Of a stretch of 37,533 bases of DNA, positions 6,679 through 14,278 are shown piece by piece. The notes beneath the pieces are model-generated. The model had not been told where the DNA came from. It searched no databases and was given only the letters and a program-made list of their open reading frames with translations. Source of the DNA: Elusimicrobia bacterium CG_4_9_14_3_um_filter_62_55. GTDB taxonomy: Bacteria > Elusimicrobiota > Elusimicrobia > UBA1565. Both the position numbers and the translations under genes were made by a program. Numbering within the stretch: the stretch's first letter is position 1; each line of letters starts with the position of its first letter. Where the stretch lies: NCBI GenBank assembly GCA_002790095.1, contig PFUL01000146.1:1-37533 (forward strand), given 5' to 3'.

Positions 6679-7710
6679 ATGGAGAATGACCTAAAACGCC
6701 TCATAGATAATGTCGAGGCGCTTAAACGCACAGCATCCGAGCGGCGAAAGGAGTCGCTTGTCTCCCTGGCGGACACCGCCAATCAAAGCATCGGAAACCT
6801 CGTTATCGGCGGGTTTCGCGAGACGGCGACGACGATCGGCACGAACTACCTTATTCGTGATTTCGATTTAGCGATTCGTTTCGTTGAGGAAATAGACGGA
6901 AAAGTCGATTTTATTCTGCTGGATGCGGAGACTAAATCAGGAAAACTCGCATCTTCGCTCGCCACCCTGGCTGAAAGGATCTCCAAAAGCAGGGTCCTGA
7001 CTTTCAAGCCCAATGACATCACGGTAGACATGATCGACGCCCTGCTGTCCCAAAAGCGAAAAATCCAAGGGACCGCGATCGGCGTACTTGGTGCCGGGAA
7101 TATCGGCGGAAAAACCGCACTTAGACTCGTCGAACGCGGCGCCGATGTTTCCCTCTATCGCCGCGACACAGCCGCGCTCGCGGCGACCATCGCCGGGATC
7201 ACCGCCATTGCAGGTCGGCATTGCCCCGGCACCGTCGCCGCCGGGACTGTCGAAGCCATCTGCCGTGAGTCCGAAATTCTCCTCTGCTGCACGCCCGGCG
7301 TCGTCTGCGTCGGCGCGAAAGAAGCAGGGATGCTGCGTCCCGGCTGTTTAGTAGTCGATGTGGGCAACGGCTGCCTGGATGAGGCCGGGATAGCGTTATG
7401 CCGCGAGCGCGGCGCCGAAGTGCTCGGCCTATTTGTGCGCCCGGCGTATATCGGCATGATGGAAACCCAGTTGGCGACAATGTCTTTGCTTGATTCCGGG
7501 ATCGGACAGATGGATATCCCCGGCGGGGCGACGGTGTGCTCCGGGGGCGCCATCGGGTCGCGAGGGACGGTCGTCGTCGATAGTCTCGCGAAGCCGCGCA
7601 CGATCATCGGGATCGCCGACGGCAAGGGCGACCTGTTGCCCCAGGACGAAGCGGTGGGCTACTCGACGGCAATCGCGGCCGCCGAACAATGGATGGCAGA
7701 GCGGGTATGA
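6679..7710 (+). CDS. NAD(P)-binding Rossmann oxidoreductase of a nonulosonate-type operon
   Basis: This 343-residue protein has a dinucleotide-binding GVLGAGNIGG (about 135-144) after an alpha/beta N-terminal domain. It has a further Gly-rich, Cys-containing part (ESEILLCCTPGVV, VVDVGNGCLDEAG). The layout resembles shikimate-dehydrogenase-, methylene-tetrahydropterin-dehydrogenase- and alanine-dehydrogenase-like folds, but no specific family is recognised. It heads the operon with two deacetylases and NeuB, so it probably oxidises or reduces a sugar precursor. ATG 6679 is used because it aligns with the paralogous start at 10352 and sits 8 nt after a -10 box. A TTG at 6661 lies in frame. The stop overlaps the next start (ATGA, 7707-7710). 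Confidence 0.65.
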   Translation: MENDLKRLIDNVEALKRTASERRKESLVSLADTANQSIGNLVIGGFRETATTIGTNYLIRDFDLAIRFVEEIDGKVDFILLDAETKSGKLASSLATLAERISKSRVLTFKPNDITVDMIDALLSQKRKIQGTAIGVLGAGNIGGKTALRLVERGADVSLYRRDTAALAATIAGITAIAGRHCPGTVAAGTVEAICRESEILLCCTPGVVCVGAKEAGMLRPGCLVVDVGNGCLDEAGIALCRERGAEVLGLFVRPAYIGMMETQLATMSLLDSGIGQMDIPGGATVCSGGAIGSRGTVVVDSLAKPRTIIGIADGKGDLLPQDEAVGYSTAIAAAEQWMAERV

Positions 7711-8393
7711 ATGTCCTCGTCGTGGCCGCGCATCCGGACGACGAGGTGTTCGGCCTCGGCGCGACGATCAAAAAGCTATCCTCGGCGGGGCATGATGTCT
7801 TCGCGGCCTACTTGTGCAGATCGGTAAAGGCCAGGAAAACCAGCCCGTCCTCAAATGAGATCGAGGGCAATATCCAGTCGGTGCAGAAGATTCTCGGCAT
7901 CAAGGATGTCGACCTGTTCGACTTTCCGAATATCCAGTTCAATATCGTCCCGAGCCTCGAGATTGTTCAGGCCATCGAATCCTCGATCGTGCGTTTTAAG
8001 CCTGAAGTCATCTTCTCGCATCACTATAACGACCTAAACGAGGATCACCGGATCGCTTACGCAGCGACGATTACGGCCGCGAAGCTCCCGGAACGACGCG
8101 GGCTTGACGGCATCAAGGCGAACATGATCCGCAAGATCCTCTGCTACGAAATCCCGTCGTCTACGAATTGGTCTCCTAAGCTGGAGAGAGCGGAGCGAGC
8201 TCCGGATGCCTTCGTCGACATAAGCGATCAATTTGACGCCAAGGTGCAAGCGATGAAGGTGTATGACCGTGAACTGCGGCCGTTTCCTCACCCGTTGTCT
8301 TTGGAAGCGATGAAGCTGACCGCGAAAATGCACGGCGGCAAGATCCATGTCCAACTCGCCGAAGCCTTTCACCTCGTCCGGGAGCTATTCTGA
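7707..8393 (+). CDS. PIG-L family zinc-dependent N-deacetylase, complete active site
   Basis: This 228-residue protein has the zinc and catalytic motif AHPDDE at residues 8-13 (H9, catalytic D11, D12). The second metal-site region is NEDHRIAY (H114), and a C-terminal HPLSLEAMKLTAKMHG segment follows. PIG-L enzymes remove N-acetyl groups from GlcNAc-type sugars. The ATG at 7707 overlaps the oxidoreductase stop (ATGA), and AHPDDE then sits at the normal distance from the N-terminus. Between the oxidoreductase and NeuB it probably deacetylates a diamino-sugar precursor or the nonulosonic acid itself, allowing a different N-acyl group to be added. Confidence 0.85.
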   Translation: MNVLVVAAHPDDEVFGLGATIKKLSSAGHDVFAAYLCRSVKARKTSPSSNEIEGNIQSVQKILGIKDVDLFDFPNIQFNIVPSLEIVQAIESSIVRFKPEVIFSHHYNDLNEDHRIAYAATITAAKLPERRGLDGIKANMIRKILCYEIPSSTNWSPKLERAERAPDAFVDISDQFDAKVQAMKVYDRELRPFPHPLSLEAMKLTAKMHGGKIHVQLAEAFHLVRELF

Positions 8394-8395
8394 AT

Positions 8396-9052
8396 ATGGC
8401 GAGGAAGGCACTCGTATTTACCGCGCACCCTTATGACGATATCCTCGCTTGCGGCGGGACTCTGCTGAAGCTCAGGGAGTCAGGATTCGAGATCCGCCAT
8501 GTCTACTTTTCGGCCGGGCCCGCCAAGGATCGGCAAGAGATCGCCAAGGGGTTGGATGCGATGAGCCAAGTGCTGACATCGCAGTTTCGCGTGTTGGATT
8601 ACGAGGTGGGACGAATTAGTGAGGAACCGAAGCGGGATATCATCGGGGTCATCGAAAGCGAGATCGCGGATTTTCAACCGGATTGGATACTGACCAACAA
8701 CGGAAATGATGTGAATATCGATCATCGCACGATTTTCGAGGCGTCGATGATCGGCGCGCGTCCCTCTCAGCCGTCGTGCGAAAAGGTACTTGCCTTCAAC
8801 CTGTATACCGGGTCGGAGTGGACCCCTCCGATCGATCGCTACGGCAACCGCAACAATTTCTACTCCGATATTTCAGGCTTTCTCGATCGCAAGATAGAGC
8901 TGTGCCGTCTTTTTCCTACCGAAATGCGGGAGAGCCCCCACCCGCGTTCGGTCGAGGCCATCCGGGGTTCGGCTATGCTGGAGGGGACGCAAGTCGGACT
9001 GCACGCGGTCGAGGGATTTCAATTGATCCGCGAGGAGGCCGTCCTCATCTGA
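8396..9052 (+). CDS. PIG-L family protein with altered catalytic motif
   Basis: This 218-residue paralogue of the preceding deacetylase has AHPYDD (residues 10-15) in place of AHPDDE. The zinc ligands H11 and D14 remain, and NIDHRTIF supplies the second His (H110). The position of the catalytic-base Asp is Tyr13. By comparison with MshB-type enzymes this should impair normal hydrolysis. It may be a regulatory partner of the first PIG-L protein, or use another base. It starts 2 nt after the first gene, with GGGAG upstream. The C-terminal SPHPRSVEAIRGSAMLEG aligns with the equivalent segment of the first copy. Confidence 0.8.
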   Translation: MARKALVFTAHPYDDILACGGTLLKLRESGFEIRHVYFSAGPAKDRQEIAKGLDAMSQVLTSQFRVLDYEVGRISEEPKRDIIGVIESEIADFQPDWILTNNGNDVNIDHRTIFEASMIGARPSQPSCEKVLAFNLYTGSEWTPPIDRYGNRNNFYSDISGFLDRKIELCRLFPTEMRESPHPRSVEAIRGSAMLEGTQVGLHAVEGFQLIREEAVLI

Positions 9053-9067
9053 CGCCGAGGAGAGAGT

Positions 9068-10114
9068 ATGTCGAGTATTGTCGAGATTGACGGAGTTCAC
9101 ATCGGAGCCGGGCAGCCCTGCTTTTTCCTCGCTGAAATCGCCGGAAATTTTGCCAACGAGGAGGAGGCTGTTCGCATCGTGGACTCGGCGGTTCGCGCCG
9201 GGGCCGACGCGATCAAGTTTCAGACGCTGGACCCGGAGACCGTCACGACAAAATCAAATCGCTTCGACATGGGTTCGGTGGGGACACGCCTTCAGTACGA
9301 GGTATTCGTCGAATCTTATACCCCCCCCGCCCTCCAGCTTTTTCTCATCGAGTATTGCCGCAAAAAAGGGGTTGTCGCTTTCTCGGCCCCCAGTCATTTG
9401 AGAGACCTCGAGTTAATGGAGCGTTTCGATCAGCCGGCGTATAAGATCGGTTCTGATCTTGCGACCCATTTACCCCTTTTAAAGGAAGTCGCGAAAACGA
9501 AGAAGCCCATCTTCCTATCGACCGGAATGTGCACGATGCAGGAAGTCCGCGAGTCCGTCGAGGCGGTGATGGATACCGGAAATGAGAACTTGCTTTTGTT
9601 TCACTGCGTCTCGAATTACCCGGGCCTTATTGAAGAACAGAATTTAAGGGCGATGGCCGCGATGAAGGCGGAGTTCGGACTGCCTACCGGTTTTTCGGAT
9701 CATATGGTGGGCATCGACGCCTCCCGCGCGGCGGTGGTGCTGGGGGCGGACATGATCGAGCGCCACTATTGGTGCGCGGGAAATGCGGCAGGCCCCGATC
9801 GCGAGATATCCTCGGACGAAAGGGAGTTCGGGGAACTGGTCGGGTTCGCGGGCAGAATACAAGCCGCTTTGGGTTCGTCTGAGAAAGCGCCGACGGCGAA
9901 CGAACTTCGCAATTTACGCACAAACCGGGTCAGCATCGTGGCCATGGAGAAGATCGCTTCCGGATCGCCGGTCACTGAGACGGCAATTGACATCCGTCGG
10001 CCCGGCTACGGTCTCGCTCCGAAGCATTGGGAGCGCATCATCGGTTCCACCGTCGTGCGTGATGTCGAGGCGGAGACGCCTTTGACGGCCGCAGATTTCG
10101 GGTGGAAGGAATAG
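9068..10114 (+). CDS. neuB: NeuB/PseI/LegI-family nonulosonic acid synthase
   Basis: This 348-residue enzyme condenses phosphoenolpyruvate with a six-carbon N-acyl amino sugar to give a nine-carbon acid. The TIM barrel (about 15-275) shows AEIAGNF, IKFQT, AYKIGSDLATHLPL, STGMCTM, FHCVSNYP and GFSDHMVGI. The C-terminal SAF antifreeze-like domain (about 285-348) includes RPGYGLAPKHWERIIG. Both match the NeuB fold and its length. The start at 9068 has GGAGAG 6-7 nt upstream. Whether it makes sialic, legionaminic or pseudaminic acid cannot be told from motifs. A C8 run lies at 9321-9328. No intact neuA follows. Confidence 0.92.
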   Translation: MSSIVEIDGVHIGAGQPCFFLAEIAGNFANEEEAVRIVDSAVRAGADAIKFQTLDPETVTTKSNRFDMGSVGTRLQYEVFVESYTPPALQLFLIEYCRKKGVVAFSAPSHLRDLELMERFDQPAYKIGSDLATHLPLLKEVAKTKKPIFLSTGMCTMQEVRESVEAVMDTGNENLLLFHCVSNYPGLIEEQNLRAMAAMKAEFGLPTGFSDHMVGIDASRAAVVLGADMIERHYWCAGNAAGPDREISSDEREFGELVGFAGRIQAALGSSEKAPTANELRNLRTNRVSIVAMEKIASGSPVTETAIDIRRPGYGLAPKHWERIIGSTVVRDVEAETPLTAADFGWKE

Positions 10115-10338
10115 CCCTCGCAGGCGGAAAATCGCTGACCCTGCTCGCGGAAGGACACGCGGGAACCAGTCGGGGACATGTCTACTCGGTTCTCGCGCTG
10201 CCCGATGCCGCCTGGGGACTAGATTTACCGCGATGGAAGCGCATCCTAGAGTTCGCGCAGCCTTCGACGAAACTTTAGCTATGGAGTGAGAACCACGTGG
10301 CCAAGGTGCCGCGCAACGCGATGGCATTAGTGATTTGG
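10115..10338 (+). other. Intergenic region with a degenerate open frame
   Basis: In the frame beginning inside the neuB end, an open stretch to about 10278 reads LLAEGHAGTSRGHVYSVLAL and then PDAAWGLDLPRWKRILEF before a stop. The GHVYSVLAL part weakly resembles the G-x-GHv-R-laLA motif of PseG/SpsG proteins, so it may be a fragment of such a gene. There is no good start codon or ribosome site. Confidence 0.25.
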
Positions 10339-10344
10339 TATAAT
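10339..10344 (+). promoter_or_regulatory. Extended -10 box (TGG-TATAAT), probable leaderless promoter
   Basis: A perfect TATAAT with extended TGn (10336-10338) is followed by 7 nt (GCCTTAG) before the ATG at 10352. It repeats the GATTTGRTAYAAT context of the promoter at 6665. Confidence 0.6.
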
Positions 10345-10351
10345 GCCTTAG

Positions 10352-10546
10352 ATGGAAAAAGAACTTAGCCGCTTCCTCGATAATATCGCGGCGATCAAAC
10401 GCGCCGGTTTCGAGCGCACAAATTTGACGCTCGTCTCTCTGGCGGACACCGCCAATCAAAAGATGGGGGTCAAGCCCCGCAAGGTCGGCCACCGCATGGA
10501 GGAGATCGAGGTGCTCGTCGGCCGCGAGATGGCCATCGGCAAGTGA
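10352..10546 (+). pseudogene. Remnant of a second oxidoreductase gene fused to an unrelated tail
   Basis: The first 39 of 64 residues are a diverged copy of the start of the oxidoreductase at 6679: MEKELSRFLDNIAAIKR against MENDLKRLIDNVEALKR, and SLADTANQ identical in both. After QKMG the match stops, and a charged tail (VKPRKVGHRMEEIEVLVGRE) ends at TGA. The parent protein is over 340 residues, so this is an internal deletion or a fusion with the 3' end of another gene. The frame stayed open and its stop overlaps the next start as GTGA (10543-10546). It may persist because it carries the promoter and the translational coupling. Confidence 0.7.
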
Positions 10547-11265
10547 CCTCCCGTCTCGTCACGATCCACCAGCCCGAGTGCTTCCCGTGGCTGGGGTTTG
10601 TGGACAAGGCGGCGCAGGCTGACGTGTTCGTCATCCTCGACGACGCGCAATACTCGAAGAACTACTTCAACAACCGCAACAAGGTCCGGACCGCCCAGGG
10701 CTGGGCGTGGGTGACGATCCCCGTTGAGACGGCCGGCAAGGCCACCCAGACCTTCGCCGAGGCCGCGATGGTAGCGGGCGGCTGGCGGCGCAAGCACCTA
10801 GCCACCTGGACGCAGAGCTACGCCGCCGCGAAGTTTGGCACGACTCATCTCCCGTTTCTCGATGACCTATACGCTCGCCCGCTGACGAAACTGAGCGACT
10901 TCAACATCGCGGCCATCCGCTACCTTTTCGAGCAGTTTGAGGTGAAGGCGGAGGTCCACGTCTCGTCTGGGCTCGGCTGTGAAGGCGCGGCCACCGACAA
11001 GCTCCTCGCGCTCTGCCGCCGGCTGGGCGCCACCGAATACCTGTCCGGTATCTCCGGCAAGGAATATCTGGATGAGACCAAGTTCGTGGCCGCGGGAATC
11101 AAGGTCCGATACCAGGACTTTCATCACCCCGTGTACGCCCAGCGATTCGAGCCCTTCCATCCCGCGATGACCGCCTTCGATCTTTTATTCAATCACGGCC
11201 CCGAGGCCGCCCGCATCCTTCGCGACCCCGCCTGCCCGCGCCTCAATGAGGTCTTCACCTCATGA
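10543..11265 (+). CDS. WbqC-family protein
   Basis: This 240-residue protein has the WbqC-like N-terminal pattern VTIHQPECFPWLGF, followed by VFVILDDAQYSKNYFNNRNK and, later, CRRLGATEYLSGISGKEYLD. WbqC-family genes are common in O-antigen and capsule loci. Their biochemical role is not established with certainty; transfer of an amino-acid-like or acyl group to an amino sugar has been considered. The GTG at 10543 is taken as the start because it overlaps the preceding stop (GTGA) and HQPECFP begins close to the N-terminus. It forms a tight set with the next two genes through ATGA overlaps. Confidence 0.75.
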   Translation: MTSRLVTIHQPECFPWLGFVDKAAQADVFVILDDAQYSKNYFNNRNKVRTAQGWAWVTIPVETAGKATQTFAEAAMVAGGWRRKHLATWTQSYAAAKFGTTHLPFLDDLYARPLTKLSDFNIAAIRYLFEQFEVKAEVHVSSGLGCEGAATDKLLALCRRLGATEYLSGISGKEYLDETKFVAAGIKVRYQDFHHPVYAQRFEPFHPAMTAFDLLFNHGPEAARILRDPACPRLNEVFTS

Positions 11266-11465
11266 GAACTTTCCGCGTCGAGCACAAAATGATGGGGCCG
11301 GATGAGCCCCGCTTCGCCATGGCCGCGTTGGGCTACAACTTCGTCGACGAGGCGGATATGCAGGACGCCCGTGACGCCGCCGCCATCGACCTGACCAACA
11401 TTCCCTCCTTAGAAGAGCTCGTCGCCCGGGCCGGCGAGCCCCTGATCTGGGAACATCTCGAATGA
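11262..11465 (+). CDS. Small 67-residue protein of unknown function
   Basis: The frame is held between two ATGA overlaps: its ATG overlaps the WbqC-like stop (11262-11265), and its TGA overlaps the PseG-like start (11462-11465). That geometry argues for a real gene. The product is acidic toward the C-terminus (LTNIPSLEELVARAGEPLIW), with no signal peptide, membrane segment or cysteine. No family is recognised. Being locked between a WbqC-family and a PseG/SpsG-like gene, it could be a small partner or carrier for either. It could also be a fragment of a larger lost gene. Confidence 0.6.
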   Translation: MRTFRVEHKMMGPDEPRFAMAALGYNFVDEADMQDARDAAAIDLTNIPSLEELVARAGEPLIWEHLE

Positions 11466-12415
11466 GTGGATTGGCGCTCGTAGCCGAGTGCAACAAGAAG
11501 GTCGGCAGTGGTCATGCTGTCGTAACGCGTAATCTTGTTGATCTTTTGACTTCGGTCGAATGCCGTGCTTACTTGACGAAAGGTACTCCCCGCAGAATTC
11601 TCAACTCGTTTCGTCGGCGTCCCAAGACGATTCCCGATCTTGCCGTCGGTACATTGATGTCTGTTGCCGTCGACGCTCGTTCTCGCGGGCTCAAGGCCGC
11701 CGTTTTAAACGCGTTGCAGGTGACGCCGGCCATGGTGAAAGCGCTCAAATCCGGCGGTCTCAAGGTCGTCGCCCTCTCCGTCAATCGGAATGTCCCCGGC
11801 GCCGACATGAGCCTGACCATGGGCCCTTCGAATATGATCCTCTCCCCGGCCATTTCTGCGCTCGCAGCCAAGCCGCGGTCGCACCGTGGGCCTGTGAAGA
11901 ACCTGATGATTCTAATGGGCGGGACCGATTCGTCCGGCTCAACGGCCCGTCTGGTGCGAGTCCTGGCCGGTCGCCTTCCTGGCGTCCGCAAGTCCGTGAT
12001 CGCCGGACCCAATTTCGCCCGCTTTGCCGAACTGCACCGCGCGCTCACATCCGCAAAGGATCGGTCCTTCGTCCTTTTTCGGTCGCCGAAAAACCTTCCG
12101 GTCCTGATGTCCCGGGTCGACGCTGCGATCACGCTCGGCAGCAACACCTCCCTCGAGCTAGCCTGCGCTGGAACACCGATGATCCTAATGGAAGAGGCCC
12201 CGCACGAGCGGCGCTTGGCGCGCTTGCTTGCGCGCAAGGGCTGCGGCCTGTTCGCCGGCTCTCAACGTGAGGCCACCTCCGAGCGGGTGCTCGCCGCGCT
12301 CAAGCGCCTTGATGATCCCGCACTGCGAGCCCGCATGGCTCGCGTCGGGCGCTCAGTCGTTAACGGCCGAGGCGCCGAGCGCCTTGCTGCGAAACTTCGA
12401 AAACTCTCCGCGTGA
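11462..12415 (+). CDS. PseG/SpsG-like GT-B fold protein (nucleotide-sugar hydrolase or glycosyltransferase)
   Basis: This 317-residue protein has GSGHAVVTRN near residue 18, matching the G-x-GH-x-x-R motif of PseG. It also has MILMGGTDSSGSTARLV (about 150-166) and the GT-B donor-site region AAITLGSNTSLELACAGTPM. PseG removes UDP from a 2,4-diamino sugar just before the NeuB-type condensation, which fits this operon. SpsG-type relatives are annotated less precisely. The ATG at 11462 overlaps the stop of the small gene before it. The stop in turn overlaps the GTG of the broken neuA (GTGA, 12412-12415). Confidence 0.72.
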   Translation: MSGLALVAECNKKVGSGHAVVTRNLVDLLTSVECRAYLTKGTPRRILNSFRRRPKTIPDLAVGTLMSVAVDARSRGLKAAVLNALQVTPAMVKALKSGGLKVVALSVNRNVPGADMSLTMGPSNMILSPAISALAAKPRSHRGPVKNLMILMGGTDSSGSTARLVRVLAGRLPGVRKSVIAGPNFARFAELHRALTSAKDRSFVLFRSPKNLPVLMSRVDAAITLGSNTSLELACAGTPMILMEEAPHERRLARLLARKGCGLFAGSQREATSERVLAALKRLDDPALRARMARVGRSVVNGRGAERLAAKLRKLSA

Positions 12416-12546
12416 GGAAATAGCACTTCGTTCTCGCTGGCATTCTGGCCCTGAGAGGCCCCAAGGGCGTAAGGGGTAAGAACATCATGAAGGTTGCAGA
12501 CAAGCCTCTGCTCGCCTGGACGATCGACTGCGCCGTGTCTCGTGCG
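12412..12546 (+). pseudogene. neuA-like CMP-nonulosonate cytidylyltransferase, 5' remnant
   Basis: Starting from the GTG that overlaps the PseG-like stop, the frame reads V-R-K-stop (TAG at 12421-12423). It then continues in frame as FVLAGILALRGPKGVRGKNI and KVADKPLLAWTIDCAV. The second part clearly matches the NeuA start (IPARGGSKG-x-x-GKN and KPLLAWTI). Arg and Gly residues of the CTP site are partly altered (ALRGPKG). Homology ends near 12546, although the family normally runs to about 230 residues. The gene is therefore dead twice over, by an early stop and a truncation. Confidence 0.8.
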
Positions 12547-12757
12547 GGAGGGCGACCGCATCGGCCGGCGCTTCACGACCCTCAAGGCCTCGCACGCCGA
12601 GGGCTTCGAGATCGACGAGTTATTGGCCGAGAACCGCGTGGATCCGCCCTCCCCGTCTCCAACATCGGGCCGCGGGTGAGGTACTCGGCGATGCGGGAAT
12701 TTTCGAATTTACAAAATCATGATTCGCTACCTACAGTTAAGTTCAGTGGCATGTCCG
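12547..12757. other. Convergent intergenic region without an intact gene
   Basis: After the neuA remnant a different frame stays open to about 12679 and reads EGDRIGRRFTTLKASHAEGF and EIDELLAENRVD before a stop. It could be the tail of a lost gene but was not recognised. The last 80 bases are AT-rich. No clear stem-loop terminator was found between the converging operons. Confidence 0.3.
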
Positions 12758-14278
12758 TTAGACTGGTTTGACGGCCCTTCGTGTGCGCTGCAATTCCGCG
12801 AGCAGTTCGGAACGCGTGAGGCCGATCAGCGCCGGGAAGGAAAGGACGAGAAACGCCATCGCGGTTCCGTAGAACGCCAAGCCGAGTGCCATCGCCGCCG
12901 GAATCGGCAAGGAGCCGCCGATACTGGCCGCCGCGCGCTGCGCCAGCCACCCGCAGGCGCCACAGACAAGCAGCGTCAGGGGCTGAAACAGCCATTCGAA
13001 TTTCCATCCCCAGAGGCGCGCGGCCACAAACGCGAGAATATTAACCTGAAGCAACTGCAGTACGACCATCTTGACGGCCAATCCTTTTGAGCTGAGAGCG
13101 AGCCCGGGGAGCGCAGCATCGGCCGGGGCGAGGACGAAGTAGGTTACCACGACGCCCGCGAACATGAAGGCAATGCCAATCTTGACCTGGAGCGCGACTT
13201 TTTCGGTGGCCAGAAACAGCGTGCCGACGATTTGCCCGAGAGATTGGTGGATCGGATACAGGAACATAACGGCTAGAGTGACTGCGCCCGAGGCGTATTC
13301 GGGCCCCAGCAAGAGGAGTACCAGTGCCTTGGACCACGGCACGAGAAAGCCGGCGACGGCCGCGGCGATAAAGAACATAATACGGGAGACGCGGTGGTAG
13401 AGACGCCGCATGCGCTCGATGTCGCCGCTGTGATGGGCCTCGGAGGATTCTTTCCAGAAAATGCGCAGCATGGCGAGCGTCGTAATCAAGGCAAGCGAGG
13501 CGACCTGGGCGCCGATGCCGTAATAGGCCTGTTCTACCGAGCCGCCGAAGCGCTGCAGCAGCCAGCGATCCCAGAACGCATAGGCGAAACCGACGATGGA
13601 ATAAAGGATGAGGGGCGTGCAATAACGGGCGTAAAGGGGTAGAACCGGCTCGGCGTCGTCTTTGGATGTGTAGGTGAAGCCGCGGTGGGCTAGAACGCAG
13701 GCGACCGTATGTTCGACGACTACCGCGGCGAAGAGGGCGTAGAGTCCAAGCGTCCCGATCCGGGCGAGCAGAACGACGACGCCTAAATGCCCCAGCGCGA
13801 CGACTGCGCCGATTCCTTGTACGCGCTGGGTGCGGCGCTGTGATTCGCCTGCCTGTTGAATTGCGGGCCAGGCGGAATTCTGGAAAAAGGCCGCCGCGAA
13901 AGCGAGCAGGACAAGAGAGCGCGGTTGCTGCTGCCAGACGGATGCGAGCCAGTGCGCCGGCAGCAGGACGCCCACGATGAGCAAAAAACCGACGAGCTGA
14001 AATGCCAGCCAGGCGAAGTAAAGGAAGACGAAGCGCCGGGAACGGGATTTCTGAGACAGGAAGGTGAAGAAGGCCGAAGAAGAACCGAGATCTAAAAGCT
14101 GGCATAGCGCGACCATGGTCCCCAGCAGAAAGGACATCGTTCCGTAGGACTCGGGGCCGAGCCAGCGCGCGAGCAGCATACCTGTCGCAAAACCGGTGAG
14201 GCCGCGCAAAAGATTTGTCCCAACGGTGAAAACGAAGCGTCGCCGAATCGACGTGCTCAAGCGGGTCGGCCCGCCCAC
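12758..14278 (-). CDS. Wzx-like polysaccharide flippase (MOP superfamily)
   Basis: This protein of about 506 residues is nearly all hydrophobic helices (12-14 predicted by eye). Its start is typical of O-antigen flippases: FVFTVGTNLLRGLTGFATGM, then ARWLGPESYG. It would carry undecaprenyl-linked repeat units across the inner membrane. It is the last gene of the minus-strand block. The GTG at 14278 overlaps the preceding gene by 22 nt. A TTG at 14260, overlapping that gene's TGA, is an alternative start. Confidence 0.88.
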   Translation of the reverse strand: MGGPTRLSTSIRRRFVFTVGTNLLRGLTGFATGMLLARWLGPESYGTMSFLLGTMVALCQLLDLGSSSAFFTFLSQKSRSRRFVFLYFAWLAFQLVGFLLIVGVLLPAHWLASVWQQQPRSLVLLAFAAAFFQNSAWPAIQQAGESQRRTQRVQGIGAVVALGHLGVVVLLARIGTLGLYALFAAVVVEHTVACVLAHRGFTYTSKDDAEPVLPLYARYCTPLILYSIVGFAYAFWDRWLLQRFGGSVEQAYYGIGAQVASLALITTLAMLRIFWKESSEAHHSGDIERMRRLYHRVSRIMFFIAAAVAGFLVPWSKALVLLLLGPEYASGAVTLAVMFLYPIHQSLGQIVGTLFLATEKVALQVKIGIAFMFAGVVVTYFVLAPADAALPGLALSSKGLAVKMVVLQLLQVNILAFVAARLWGWKFEWLFQPLTLLVCGACGWLAQRAAASIGGSLPIPAAMALGLAFYGTAMAFLVLSFPALIGLTRSELLAELQRTRRAVKPV

